Source: Meloidogyne chitwoodi
Lineage: Eukaryota > Nematoda > Chromadorea > Rhabditida > Meloidogynidae
Length of the DNA stretch: 64,000 bases
Direction: 5' to 3'
Assembly: GCA_015183035.1 (NCBI GenBank)
Contig: JACZZP010000009.1
Coordinates: 1,984,001 to 2,048,000 of the forward strand
Notes under the pieces: model-generated
Told to the model about the DNA's origin: nothing
Database searches by the model: none
What the model saw: the letters and a program-made list of their open reading frames with translations, nothing else
Translations under genes and position numbers: made by a program
In this document: one piece after another, positions 21,961 through 33,548 of the stretch
Layout of the letters: each line of letters starts with the position of its first letter
Position numbering within the stretch: position 1 is the stretch's first letter

Positions 21961-22573
21961 CAATTTTCTGATAGAAACTCATCATCTGATGCTTAGGTTG
22001 AATTCTCACGGGTAATTAAAATTTGTAAAATTTTTATAATTTTAAATTATTTTATTATCAGGCTAAACAACAACATTATAGTGTTCATTTCTTTCAACAA
22101 CAACAACTTCTGAAATTAATTCAATTTTGGAATTTTTTCAGCAACAAATCTGGTGTTTCTCAAAAGATACAGCAACAATCGCAACAATAGCAATTAACAA
22201 AACTACAATGGCATATTATAATGCTGCTAACCAATCGGTTTTCAAAATTTAAATTTTTAATTTATACAATTTTTCTTTAACTTAGCAACAACAACGAATG
22301 AATCCTTCAATGATGTCTGCTGCAACTATACAACAACAATCATCGGCCGCAACTCATGTCACAACTACCTACACAACATTTGCAGCTACATCAACCTCTT
22401 CCTCAAACAATTCATCATCTAACTTCGACTGCACCACCACCTGCAGCTAGTACTGTTCGCAGTTTCCTTCCTAATATCATTGGCTGCTTCTTGATGGGTC
22501 TAATTAAAAAATTAAAGTTATAAATTTATGTAAGATATGTATTTAGTTAATTATTTTGATACTAAAATTATTT
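21961..22573. other. CAA-rich decayed sequence
   Basis: Repeated CAA and CCACCAC triplets (22080-22450) give broken Gln/Thr-rich frames interrupted by stops and intron-like AT stretches. It may be the eroded continuation of the ROD-like fragment or of another gene. No intact frame is seen. Confidence 0.4.
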
Positions 22574-22729
22574 GTAGCCAGGCAGCGTCGCGGGTATCGC
22601 GGGGGAAAAAGGAGGCGTCGTCGGTGTCTTTTCCTTTCTTTTTTTTTTGTCACAAATTAATTGCCCAGTGTAACTAAAAGGTTGTAACTTGTATGGGTTA
22701 GAAGTCGTTGTGGGTTTCCAAGTGGAGGT

Positions 22730-22985
22730 GCAACCCTCCGGCGTTTGAGTGCCTTCGGCCCTCAAACGCCCCGCTAAAAGTTGGAAAGTTGTGGGTTAGA
22801 AGTCGTGGTAGGATCAGAAGTGGTGGGCAACCCACCGGCGTTTGAGGGCCTTTGGCCCTCATGCGCCTCGCTTGAGTTTGAAAGTTGTGTGGGAGGAAGT
22901 TGTGGTAGGATTAGAAGTGGGGTGGGCAACCCTCCGGCGTTTGAGAGCCAAAGGCCCTCAAACGCCCCGCTAATACAGAATTGAA
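22730..22985. repeat. Three tandem units with GC-rich hairpin
   Basis: Three units of about 90 bp each contain a strong hairpin (GGCGTTTGAGGGCC, loop, GGCCCTCAAACGCC type) followed by GTTGTGGGTTAGAAGTCGTGG. The loop differs between units (TTC, TTT, AAA) while the stems are kept. Confidence 0.8.
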
Positions 22986-23042
22986 TAGGCTATATCATTA
23001 AATAGTTTAAAAATATAAAGTTTAAAAAAGTTAAGATAAAAT

Positions 23043-24073
23043 AAAATGTGTCCCCCTACTCTGTTCACCCTGTGATGTTTGTTATTTGTTTTCTTATAAA
23101 TGCTTCACTCCGAACCTACTTGTCAACTTGTAGAACGCAAAGATGTAGATTGTGGAATTTGAATGATCAAAACACAATTAATTGAATTTCGTGAACATAA
23201 GAAAAAATAAGGATTTGAAAGTAAACTCAAGGATAATATTAAATTTATTTTACAAAGTTAATAATACTTCATTCGAAAAAGCATACAATAATTAATCACA
23301 CAATAAAAACAAATAGGAAAGAAAATCTCTATTATAATTGAGTATGTGTTGCAAGTTAGGGTTTCTATAGTAAACTGATTTAGAGGACGAGAAAATTGCG
23401 CTTTTGTATTGACTAACGTTGTATATTATACAAGCAGAATATTTTGATACGTTTTTTTGAGGGGGTGGTGGATTGCTTGTAATACTTTGGTGGTGGCTGC
23501 TGATGCTTGGATTACCCTGCGGTGTGGCCTTTTTGACTTGTCATGCTGCGGGGGTGGCCTTCTGCTGCTTGGATTACCCTGCGGTGTGGCCTTTTTGACT
23601 TGTCATGCTGCGGGGGTGGCTTCTGATCTTGGATTACTCTGGTGGATAGGTGGTTTTCCCTCAAAAAAATTTATCAAAATATTCTGCTTGTATAATATAC
23701 AACGTTAGTCAATACAAAAGCGCAATTTTCTCGTCCTCTAAATCAGTTTACTATAGAAACCCTAACTTGCAACACATACTCAATTATAATAGAGATTTTC
23801 TTTCCTATTTGTTTTTATTGTGTGATTAATTATTGTATGCTTTTTCGAATCATGTATTATTAACTTTGTAAAATAAATTTAAGATTATCCTTTAGTTTAC
23901 TTTCAAATCCTTCTTTTTTCTTATGTTCACGAAATTCAATTAATTGTGTTTTGATCATTCAAATTCCTCATCTACATCCTTGCGTTCTACAAGTTGGCAA
24001 GTAGTTCGGAGTGAAGCATTTATTAGAAAACAAATAACTGTAACGGGTGACCAGAGTAGGGGGACACATTTTT
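23043..24073. mobile_element. Foldback element 1 with about 410-bp arms
   Basis: The left arm starts AAAATGTGTCCCCCTACTCT at 23043, and the right arm ends in its complement near 24073. The arms (about 23043-23455 and 23655-24073) pair almost throughout, with scattered mismatches. The 200-bp centre contains a roughly 62-bp tandem duplication (GGATTACCCTGCGGTGTGG). No transposase. Confidence 0.9.
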
Positions 24074-24249
24074 GAACAATTATTTTAAATATATCTGAAA
24101 AAGTATGAAAAATTATTTGAAAAAAATTTGAACATAGATCAAAAATTTTTTGAAAAAGTACTGAACAATTATTTGAAAAAATATTTTAAATCTTTTTAAA
24201 AATTATTTGTAACATTTTTAAATAAAATGAAAAGATTACATAACTTTAT

Positions 24250-25035
24250 TGAATTTCTTCTCTTTGTGAGAGCATAAATCGTATTTTTTAAATCCATTTT
24301 CGTCAAGTAAGTCGTTTTATTTAGATCGAGATGTGCTTTCAAAATAATAAACTATTATCGGGATTTAGGTTTATCACTAAAGGATTTTACAGAGCAACAT
24401 AAAGTATCAGAACATTCATAAATAACTTTACTTGAAAAAGAAGAATTTATTCGAAATTCATTTTTATTAGACTGATCAAAAATTAATGATTAAAATTATT
24501 TCACCTTAAATATTCTGAACTCATCATTTGATATATTAAGCTCCGCATCGTAAAGATATATCTTAAGTATTCTCCTATACTCACAAGAGATAAGAATTGT
24601 GAAAGAGGAAGATGAGGAGAGGATAAGCATTCGGAGTAGGGTGCTTATCTTCTCCTCTTTTCCTCCTACTCCCTTTCACAATTCTTCTCCTCTTGTGAGT
24701 ATCGAGCAATTTTTTCTGCATTTAGATGAATGACATTTAGTAGGTTGATCTTAATATATCAAATGATGAGTTCAGAATATTTAGGGTGAAATAATTTTAA
24801 TCATTAATTTTTGATCAGTCTAATAAAAATGAATTTCGAATAAATTCTTCTTTTTCAAGTAAAGTTATTTATGAATGTTCTGATACTTTATGTTGCTCTG
24901 TAAAATCCTTTAGTGATAAACCTAAATCCCGATAATAGTGTATTATTTTGAAAGCACATCCGATCGTAAAGCATCTTGACGAAAATGGATTTAAAAACAT
25001 GATTTATGCTCTCACAAAGAGAAGTTCAATTTGTT
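24250..25035. mobile_element. Foldback element 2
   Basis: Arms of about 370 bp (24250-24620 and 24665-25035) are inverted copies, for example CTCTTTGTGAGAGCATAAATC and its complement at the far end. The centre, near 24640, holds CTCACAAGAGATAAGAATTG against its complement. Weaker AT-rich pairing extends outward to roughly 24075 and 25165. Confidence 0.85.
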
Positions 25036-25384
25036 TAAAAAATTTTCTAAATAATTTTTCAAAAGATTTCAAATATTTTTACAAATATAGTAATCATTTT
25101 TTAAATGTTTTTTCAAATAATTTTTCAAACTTCCACATATCTTTAAAATAATTTTTCAAGATTTAGTATATTGGATAATAAAAAAGCGAGAACCACACTA
25201 ACTTTGACTTAGCTCACCAACTGAACTCTTTGACTGAACCCATATAACGGAGAAATGTGTAAATATGAGAATAATAATGGGCTATAAATATATGTTAGGA
25301 GAAGTGAAATAGCGGACATTAGAATATATTGGAAATTGCTCTTTCTTGGTGACTAATTCCCTCTACAATAAATATTTTTTATCC

Positions 25385-26104
25385 CATATTTTCTAATAAG
25401 TCCTTTTACTTTACTGCCGAGAAGTGCTTTCAAAATAGTAACACTATTATCAAGATGATTATGTTATCTCTTAAGTACTTTACACATCAACATATAATAT
25501 TAGAATATTCACGAATAACTTTATTAGAAGATGGGGATTTTGTTTTAGATTCATTTTTGTTAGAATGATTATAAAGTAAAGATTTAAATTATTTCACCTT
25601 AAATACTGATACATTAAGTGATATATTAAGCTTCACTTAAAGATAATTCATCTGAATGTATAATAAATTTTGCTCATATACTCACAAAAGAGGAGAAGCA
25701 TTGTAAAAGAAGGTGAGAAGAGGAGAGTATATGCATTCGGAGGAGGATGCATATCCTCTCCTCTTCTCCCCTCCTCCTCCTCTTTTACAATGCTTCTGCT
25801 CTTTTGTGAGTATATGAGAAAGTTATTATACATTCAGATGAATTATCTTTAGGTGAAGCTTAATATATCACTTAATGTATCAGAGTATTTAAAGTGCAAT
25901 AATTTAAATCTTTACTTTATAATCATTCTAACAAAAATGAATCTAAAACAAAATCTCCATCTTCTAATAAAGATTCGTGAATATTCTAATATTTTATATT
26001 GCTGTGTAAATTACTTAAGAAATAACATAATCATCCTGATAATAATGTTACTATTATAAAGCACTTCTCGGCAGTAAAGTAAAAGGACTTATTAGAAAAT
26101 ATGA
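25385..26104. mobile_element. Foldback element 3, related to element 2
   Basis: Arms of about 350 bp are inverted copies (CATATTTTCTAATAAGTCC at 25385, complement ending near 26104). Shared motifs with element 2 in the same order (GTGCTTTCAAAATA, ACTATTATC, AAATTATTTCACCTTAAATA, CTCACAA-GAGGAGAAG) show the two are family members. The centre, at about 25745, is purine- and pyrimidine-rich. Confidence 0.85.
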
Positions 26105-26424
26105 GAAAAAATTTTGGGCGAAACTGACAATTATTTTGTGATTTAAAAAATGGATAACGACACCGACGACATATCCTTTTTCCCCCACGATGCCCGCGAC
26201 ACTGCCTTCTACTAAAATTTTTTTAATTATTTTATTTCCATTATAAAAATCGAAGATATTTTTTTAATGTTTAATTATAAATAACTATACAAAATATTAT
26301 TTTATTATAAAAAGTATTTGATTTGTTGAAAAAATTTATGATGAAAAAAGAATACTATTTGAATCTTCTCAACGAGCTTGATCGAATGGTGCTGGTCAAC
26401 ACATGTGCTCCGCCAGTTTGTTTT

Positions 26425-27470
26425 ATATTTTATCCTTCTAGGGTTACTGACATTTTGTCCCACTAAGGTTAATGACATTTTGTCCCACTAGGGTGACTGA
26501 CATTTTATCCCACTAGAGTAACTGACATTTTGTCCCACTAGATTAACTGACATTTTGTCCCATTAGAGTGACTGACATTTTGTCCCACTAAGGTTAATAA
26601 CATTTTGTCCCACTATAGTGTCTGACATTTTGTCCCACTAGAGTGACTGACATTTTGTCCTACTAGGGTGACTGACATTTTGTCCCACTAGGGTGACTGA
26701 CATTTTATCCCACTAGAGTAACTGACATTTTGTCCCACTAGATTAACTGACATTTTGTCCCATTAGAGTGACTGACATTTTGTCCCACTAAGGTTAATAA
26801 CATTTTGTCCCACTATAGTGTCTGACATTTTGTCCCACTAGAGTGACTGACATTTTGTCCTACTAGGGTGACTGACATTTTGTCCCACTAGATTAACTGA
26901 CATTTTGTCCCATTAGAGTGACTGACATTTTGTCCCACTCGAGTGACTGACATTTTGTCCCACTAGAGTGACTGACATTTTGTCCTACTAGGGTGACTGA
27001 CATTTTGTCCCACTAAGGTTACTAACATTTTGTCCCACTATAGTGACTGACATTTTGTCCCACTAGGGTGACTGACATTTTGTCCCACTAGGGTGACTGA
27101 CATTTTGTCCCGCTATGGTTACTGACATTTTGTCCCGCTATGGTTACTGACATTTTGTCCCGCTATGGTTACTGACATTTTGTCCCGCTATGGTTACTGA
27201 CATTTTGTCCCACTAAGGTGACTGACATTTTGTCCCACTAATGTTACTGACATTTTGTCCTACTAGGGTGACTGACATTTTGTCCCACTAAGGTTACTAA
27301 CATTTTGTCCCACTATAGTGACTAACATTTTGTCCCACTATAGTGACTGGCATTTTATCCCACTAGGGTGACTGACATCTTATCCCAGTAGTGTTACTGA
27401 CATTTTGTCCCACTATGGTTACTGACATTTTGTCCCACTACGGTTAAGACATTTTGTCCTGCTGTTTATT
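26425..27470. repeat. 25-bp minisatellite array, about 41 units, with 200-bp higher-order repeat
   Basis: The unit contains TGACATTTTGTCCCACTA plus a variable GGGTG/AGGTT/TAGTG/GATTA part. Variant order repeats exactly at a 200-bp step (26491 and 26691; GATTAACTGA at 26541 and 26741, then again at 26891 after 150 bp). That indicates segmental duplication of 8 and then 6 units. Confidence 0.95.
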
Positions 27471-28255
27471 GTGCATTTTATCCCACTTGGTGATGTTTGA
27501 AGAATATTCTAGCCATGTATTCATTGGTATCGCGGACCACAATATTTAATTTATCAAAAGAGAAGCACATTTTTTAGGTTAAATTTCTATAATTTAAATT
27601 TTATTTTATAAGAATTTATAGCAAAAAAATTATGAAGTTTTAAATAACAATAAAAAATTTTCTAAAATACATATAACGAGATTTTTAATTTAAAACAAGA
27701 AAAAAAGAATGTTTGTTAGATGATTAAAAAGTTAAGTAAAAAAATTATTTAATAATATCTAGTAATTTCTTATTTAATTATTTATCTCTGTCCATGACGT
27801 GTATAACACCATCACCAATTTATTGTTTTGATTGTTGCGTTCAATTGCTGTTATAACACTTCAATTATACATGAAGAATTTAATTTTAATAAATTTTCAA
27901 TTCAAGATTCATTTGTTTTTTTTTTGTTGATTAAAAAGCCTTTTTTGAATATTTTTGCCAAAATTTTAAATTTTTGGAGTATTTTCTTCAGAATTAATAC
28001 AATTTTTAATAAATAAATTATGTTCTTTGTTTTGTTGTGAATTGTTTCCATAATTTTCAAGGCCTGAAGAATAACTTTCTCTTATTATAATTGTTTTCTA
28101 AAAAATATTTTTTTTAAAGATAATTTAAATAATTATATTTACATTCAAAAAAATGACATCACTCTTCAGGTTCGAACAGACATTTCAAACGAAAATTCGT
28201 ACCGAATCTACCTAATACAGAGTTATATGATAAATTTTTATTTTTTTAAATTTAG
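27471..28255. other. AT-rich stretch without recognisable gene
   Basis: No frame with family resemblance. It may contain introns and lost upstream exons of the prefoldin-4 fragment, but none is identifiable. Confidence 0.4.
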
Positions 28256-28333
28256 GAACTTCGTTCTATTCTTTATGCTAAATTTGGTGATAATATTCAA
28301 TTGGAAGATGAACAGGATAATAATGATAAATAA
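28256..28333 (+). pseudogene. Prefoldin subunit 4 last exon (isolated)
   Basis: After a TTTAG acceptor, 26 codons read ELRSILYAKFGDNIQLEDEQ and stop after NNDK. The LYAKFG-N-I-LE pattern is the conserved end of prefoldin subunit 4, part of the hexameric chaperone for actin and tubulin. No preceding exons with prefoldin helices are found within about 3 kb, so this is either a stranded fragment or the end of a gene with a very long intron. Confidence 0.6.
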
Positions 28334-28471
28334 ATAAAATTAATTTTTTTTTACTTTTTTTTGGGAATATTTTATACCTAATTTTTAGAGTTAAAAATAA
28401 ATAAAAATTTTAAAATTAATTATTTAATAAAATTCAACAAATGAAAAGGTCTGATTTCTGATATTGAAAAG

Positions 28472-29620
28472 TAGAGATCGGAATTTTAAAAAATCCTTGA
28501 TCTGGATTCTGGATCTGGATTTTATTTATTGACCTGGACCAGACTCTGGACCTGGAGTCAAGGAAAAATCCAGATCCAGAAAAAATCCAGGTTTTTTTTT
28601 ACCTGGATCCAGACCTGGATCTGGATTTTTTTTTTAAATTTTTAAAATATAAGAAAACATGAAATATTATCATTAAAATATTACTATTCGATTCGTTTCG
28701 ATGAGCTGAGTCGAATGGTATCACTCTTTTGATGCAATTAAGTCTATGAACCTATATATAGACCTATGAAAATGGAAAAATTTATAGAAATTTATAGAAT
28801 TTTCGCCCCAATAGAGTGGTACCATTCGATTGGGATTCACCGTAAGAGAAATGTACTGTAACTCGTTATCTTAATCATAATTTAACACCGTAAACCTTAA
28901 GAACACAAATTTCTAAAAGTTTATACTTCTGTTGCTAAATTGCTAAAAATTCCTCTTTTTAGTGCCATTGATGAAAATTTTTTACTTCACTAATACAAAC
29001 AAATTTCCTTTTTTTAGCGCCGCAGGCAAAAAATTTCAAAATTTTTTAAACCTCTATTGTCGAAAATTAGACTTTTTTATCTCCGCAGACGAAAATTTTG
29101 AAAAATTATTGAACATAATTTCAAAAAATTCGCCGTTTTTAGCGTCGCAATCAAAAATATAGAACTTATATTTTTATAATAGATTTAAAATTTTTCAAAA
29201 CGAAAGAAAAATAAATAAAAAACAATTTAACAATGATTAAAGTCGTAAAGATACATTGTAAATAACATAGGAATCGAACCTACGCCAAGTCAGATCCTAG
29301 ACTAATACACTAACCACTCAACCATACTTGTTTAGGAGTGCATACAATTTAATTATAGATAAATCCTTCATTTTCCTCTTAATTTTCAATTTCCATTTTA
29401 ACTTTTGAACAAAATTTACTCCAGGAAATCCAGGTCAAAAATGGCTCTGGACCTGGATCTGGACTCTGGATTTAATTTATCGACCTGGACCAGAGTCTGG
29501 ACCTGGAGTCCAGGAAAAATCCAGATCCAGAAAAAATCCAGAATTCCTAAAAAATGCCTGGATCTGGACTCTGGATCCAGGAAAAATCCAGGTCTGGATC
29601 CAGATCCAGTCCGATCTCTA
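28472..29620. mobile_element. hAT-like non-autonomous transposon with 8-bp target duplication
   Basis: Perfect 11-bp TIRs (TAGAGATCGGA at 28472-28482 and complement at 29610-29620) are flanked by the perfect 8-bp direct repeat TTGAAAAG (28464-28471 and 29621-29628). An 8-bp duplication and TIRs fitting 5'-YARNG mark the hAT superfamily. Both ends carry dense subterminal CTGGATCTGGA/TCCAGATCCAG motifs, as expected for transposase binding sites. The 1149-bp body has no transposase; it holds a tRNA-like sequence and short degenerate tandem repeats (28955-29160). Confidence 0.88.
29261..29331 (-). tRNA. tRNA-like relic inside the hAT-like element
   Basis: The minus strand has box A TGGTTGAGTGGTTAG and a perfect box B GGTTCGATTCC at about tRNA spacing. 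The acceptor stem has mismatches and the anticodon loop is 8 nt, so it is probably a decayed tRNA or tRNA-derived SINE and not a working tRNA. Confidence 0.5.
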
Positions 29621-29801
29621 TTGAAAAGATACTAATTACAGTTTTATTAAAGCGCTAAAAAAATTTATTTTTATTTATTTTTACTTTAATAAAATAAAAT
29701 TAATTTTATCTGAATAAATAATTTATTAATATTATAAAATAATCTCTAATTTAAAAATATTCCTAAATTTCTTTTTAAAAATTATTTAAGAATGATAATG
29801 A

Positions 29802-31967
29802 TCATCTTAAATAACCTTCATCAAGTTCTGGTAAAAAATCTTCTGACGGAGGTGGTGATGTTGGTCCCCATTGATAAATTAAATATTCAATATTTGTTGA
29901 GCGATTCTTTAAGCAATTCTGTGTAATAATAAATTAAATATATTTATTAAAAAAAATTAAATACTTTAATTGTTTCAATTAAATAATTTGACCAAATCCA
30001 TTTTTCCCTATCTTCAATTAAATTAATAAAATTATATTTATATGTATATAAATTTAAAATTAAATTATCTAGATGCAAAGGTGTATTAAAATGAATATTT
30101 AATAATAAAAATTCTTGAGAATTTGCTGAACGCAATAAAAATTCAAATGCAACAAGGCAAAGAGAATAAATATCAGATTTATTTGAAACCTAAAAATAAA
30201 TTATTAAAAAGAGATAAATTATAATAAAGGTCTCAAAAGTAAGATTATCTCAGTTTTGAATATTTTAAAATTTAGAAAAAATTTAGAGGATATTCTGAAA
30301 TTTTTTGGTTAAGATCTTTCTTCTTGTTTTTAATACAAGTAAAAGTTAAAATTAACTTAAAGTTAATTATGGATAAACAGAAATAACCAATTGAAGGACA
30401 GTTAATACGAATTAGGCCATTATAGAGAAATAATTTATTTTTTAATCTTAAAATATTTTTATTATTTTATTAATTAATCCAAAAATAAACTGAAATTAAA
30501 TTAAAAAATTAAATATAAATAAATTACTTTATAATAATTATCATTATTCAATATTTTATATTCTGGACTTTTATATATTTCAATGCCATGTGTTTCACTT
30601 AAATAGTAAATATTATCTAAATTTTTATTTTTTAATTTAATTGAATTAACGCCTGGTATAAGTTTTACAAAACATTCATTATTATTTTCATTTTCATTGT
30701 CACAAATAAAATTTAAAGGATTAATATTTAAATGTAGTACACCAACTAGAAAATTAAAAATAAATAAAATATTTAAATTTAAAAATTATTTTTTTAAATA
30801 AATTAACTTTGTTTTTAATAAAATAATTTTATAAATATTAAACATCAAAATTAAATAATTTTAATTAATTTTTAAATTAAATGTATACAACCAATTTCTA
30901 ATAATTTTGTAAAAAAATTAATTAAAAATAAAATTATTTAATTTTCCAAAATTTTCCCTTAAATATATCAAAGTATACTTAGCCCAATCCAATAAATAAA
31001 ATTAATTAAAAAATAACTTTTATGAAATTGTTCAACAGCTAATGCCATTTGATATAAAATATCTTTCATTATTGAAGGACTTTTATCTTAATAATTAATT
31101 AATTAATTAAAATATTTATTTAAAATAAATAAACCATTAATATTTAAAAAATATTCTTCTAATGTTTGATTTCCTCCTTTTAAAAGCATTCTTTGAACTT
31201 TTCCATCAATTATTTTACTTAAAATATAATTTAATTAATTTAATTAAATAAAGTATTTACTGTCCATTCATACAAATAATTCTATTTAATAAATTTTCTT
31301 GTTTATTTTTTAAATTAGTTAAATATTTAAATATTTCCAAAGCATTATTAGCTATATTATTATTTGAATATTTTTTTAATAATATTTCCATTAAAATAAG
31401 TTTTTCATTTTGATCATAATAAAATGTAGCAAAATTTACCTAAATTAATTAATTTATAAAATAAATAAATTAATTATAATTAATTTAAAAATATTAAAAA
31501 ACAAACAAACAATAACTTCCTCATAAAAAAACAATCTTCTTTTATTATAAACTTTAACAGTAAATTCTCTTGTTGTCTCGTTTGTTTGATAATTAATTAA
31601 AGGTATTTTAACAAATCTTTCTTCTTCATCTATAAAAATAATTTAATTATTATTTCCTAAAATATAAATATTAAAATATTTTAATTAATTAAAAAAAACT
31701 TGTTTGTTGGGTGGCCTGAGTTGATGATTGTCCAATTTCTGTGTTTGATCCAACAAAATGTGGCTGAGCTAGTGATTGAGTGACACTTCTTTGATGTGAA
31801 GGAGAAGTTTCTTGAAGTGAAGAATTTCTTTGGTTACGTCCAGTAGATTTAATACAACCACAATATATTATTACTATTTAATTTAATTAATTTAAATAAA
31901 ATAAATAAAATAAATTACCAATTAAATTAATTAAAATAAAATAAAATATTAAAAATAATTTAAACAT
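29802..31967 (-). CDS. Catalytically degenerate protein kinase-like protein with N-terminal signal/anchor, about 408 aa
   Basis: Nine exons join in frame from the ATG at 31967 to the TGA at 29802-29804. The start gives a hydrophobic N-terminus (MFKLFLIFYFILINLIVIIY), then a Ser/Gln-rich stretch. A kinase fold follows: a possible VAIK-like FTVKVYNK, hinge-region LLKGGNQTLEEYF, alpha-E AVEQFHK, catalytic loop GVLHLNINPLNFI, APE-like YKSPEYKIL, and the C-lobe SDIYSLCLVAFEFLL. The HRD aspartate is Asn and the following Lys is also Asn (HLNIN), and the DFG site reads IPG, so it should be inactive. The layout resembles Mps1/TTK-like kinases that are expanded in some nematodes, but this placement is tentative. 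The intact frames with lost catalytic residues suggest a maintained pseudokinase. The membrane or secretory N-terminus is unusual for this fold. Confidence 0.75.
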
Positions 31968-33548
31968 AATAAATATAATTAATAAAAATATTTATTAAAT
32001 TAAATAAACAAAAAATGCCAATACTATTTATATATAAATATATGCACTTTATATATAAATAATAAAATTAAAATAAATATAATTTAAAAATATGAACTTT
32101 AATATTTTATTTGTCTATTAATAATTTTGTCAGTCATTTATAATTGTACTTTAATTAAAATTAAATTAAAAATATTAGTCTAAATTTCGAAATAGTCTGA
32201 AAATATTATTTTTGATTAGATAATATTTTATTTAATTTTTAAATTTTTTATTTTAATATCAAAATTAAAAAAAAATAATTTAAAAAATTAACGAGTGGGA
32301 ATAAATAAATAAATTAATTTTACAAAATAAAAATGTTTTGATAATTAATTTATTATTTTTTTAAATATTAAAAATATATTTATTTATTTATTTTTTATTT
32401 AAATAAATTAAAAGAAAAAATAAATAAATTAATATAATAAATACAAGGCAGAGATATAATAAATTGGAATATTTTCTGATATATTGTTGTGATGTTACAT
32501 AACCTCTCCAATATTTATGTCTTATAAGAAATTAAAGATTTTAGGATATTATGCCTTTCTAAAATATTTATTATTTTCTTTAATTAATTTAATAATTGAA
32601 AAAATGACTATTTTTATTTTTGTTATAATATGAGGACAATAATTAATTTATCTTTTTTACGCTTTTAATTTTTTTAGATTTTATTTTAATTATATAATTT
32701 TTAATTAATTTTTAAAAAATTAAAATAATAAATAAATTTACACCTATTTAATTATTATTTTTTTTTAATTTATTAAATTATTATATAAATTTTTTGTAAA
32801 ATAAATTATTCAAATTATATAAATATATGCACTTATTTTTAAATCAGAACAAAATTATTTAATTAAACAATATTTATTTTTCTTTGTTTATTTAATTTTT
32901 TTTAATTAAAAAATTATTTAATTAATTTATTAAATTAATTAAATATTTTAAATAAAATTTTATTTTATTTTATTGATTAATTTTAAATTTTTCTTTTTTT
33001 TTCTTTCCCTTAATTTACTCTTTAATTTAAAAATTAATAATTTACTTTAAAAAAATTTAAAACTACAATTGACGTCAATTCCTCTCAATTTTAAAGGAGA
33101 GAAGAGAGAACAATGCATGTGAAAGACAATAATTTAGATAGAAAAAAGAATCTTTTTTAAATCTAGACGAATTAAAAAATTTATTTTAAAAATTTAAATT
33201 TCCCCAATGCCATTTTATTAAAAATTTAAAATTTTTATATAAGTAATTTTCCTTCTCCAATTTTTTAATTTATAGAAAAATATAAGGTATTTAATTATGT
33301 TTTCTTTTCTTTTGTTATTAATATAATTATTAAATTAGGTATATATTAAATTATTTAAAAGATATATATTTTTTTATTTTTTATTATTTTTGGGTAAAAT
33401 ATCAAATAAAAACAAACAAATATTTTAGGATAATTATCCTTTAGTAAAATTATTATGTTAATAATAACTTAAAAACATTAAAAAGTTGAATTAAAATAAA
33501 ATTTAAATTTCAGTTTTAAAATAAATTAAATATTTTATTTATTTTAAA
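31968..33548. other. Divergent AT-rich promoter region
   Basis: Space between the divergently transcribed pseudokinase gene and the secreted-protein gene. It is nearly all A/T, with a short TGACGTCAATTCCTCTCAATT patch near 33070 that contains a TGACGTCA CRE-like site. No gene is visible. Confidence 0.4.

Larger units (their letters stand above)
22574..26212. mobile_element. 3.6-kb terminal-inverted-repeat element packed with foldbacks
   Basis: The left end (22574-22628) and the complement of the right end (26159-26212) match over about 50 bp. They share AGGCAG, TGTCGCGGG/CGTCGCGGG, GGGGGAAAAAGGA and GTCGTCGGTGTC. The flanks carry a possible 11-bp near-duplication (TAAAATTATTT left, TAAAATTTTTT right), but this is low-complexity. 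Inside are a triplicated GC hairpin and three large inverted repeats. No transposase frame is visible, so it is non-autonomous or a nest of insertions. Confidence 0.75.

Noticed and set aside
22568..22984. Short frames in the GC-rich TIR and hairpin repeat block
   Set aside because: They lie in inverted and tandem repeats; no protein similarity is apparent.
26425..27470. CRISPR-like array
   Set aside because: Regular 25-bp period, but there are no unique spacers and the genome is eukaryotic; it is a minisatellite.
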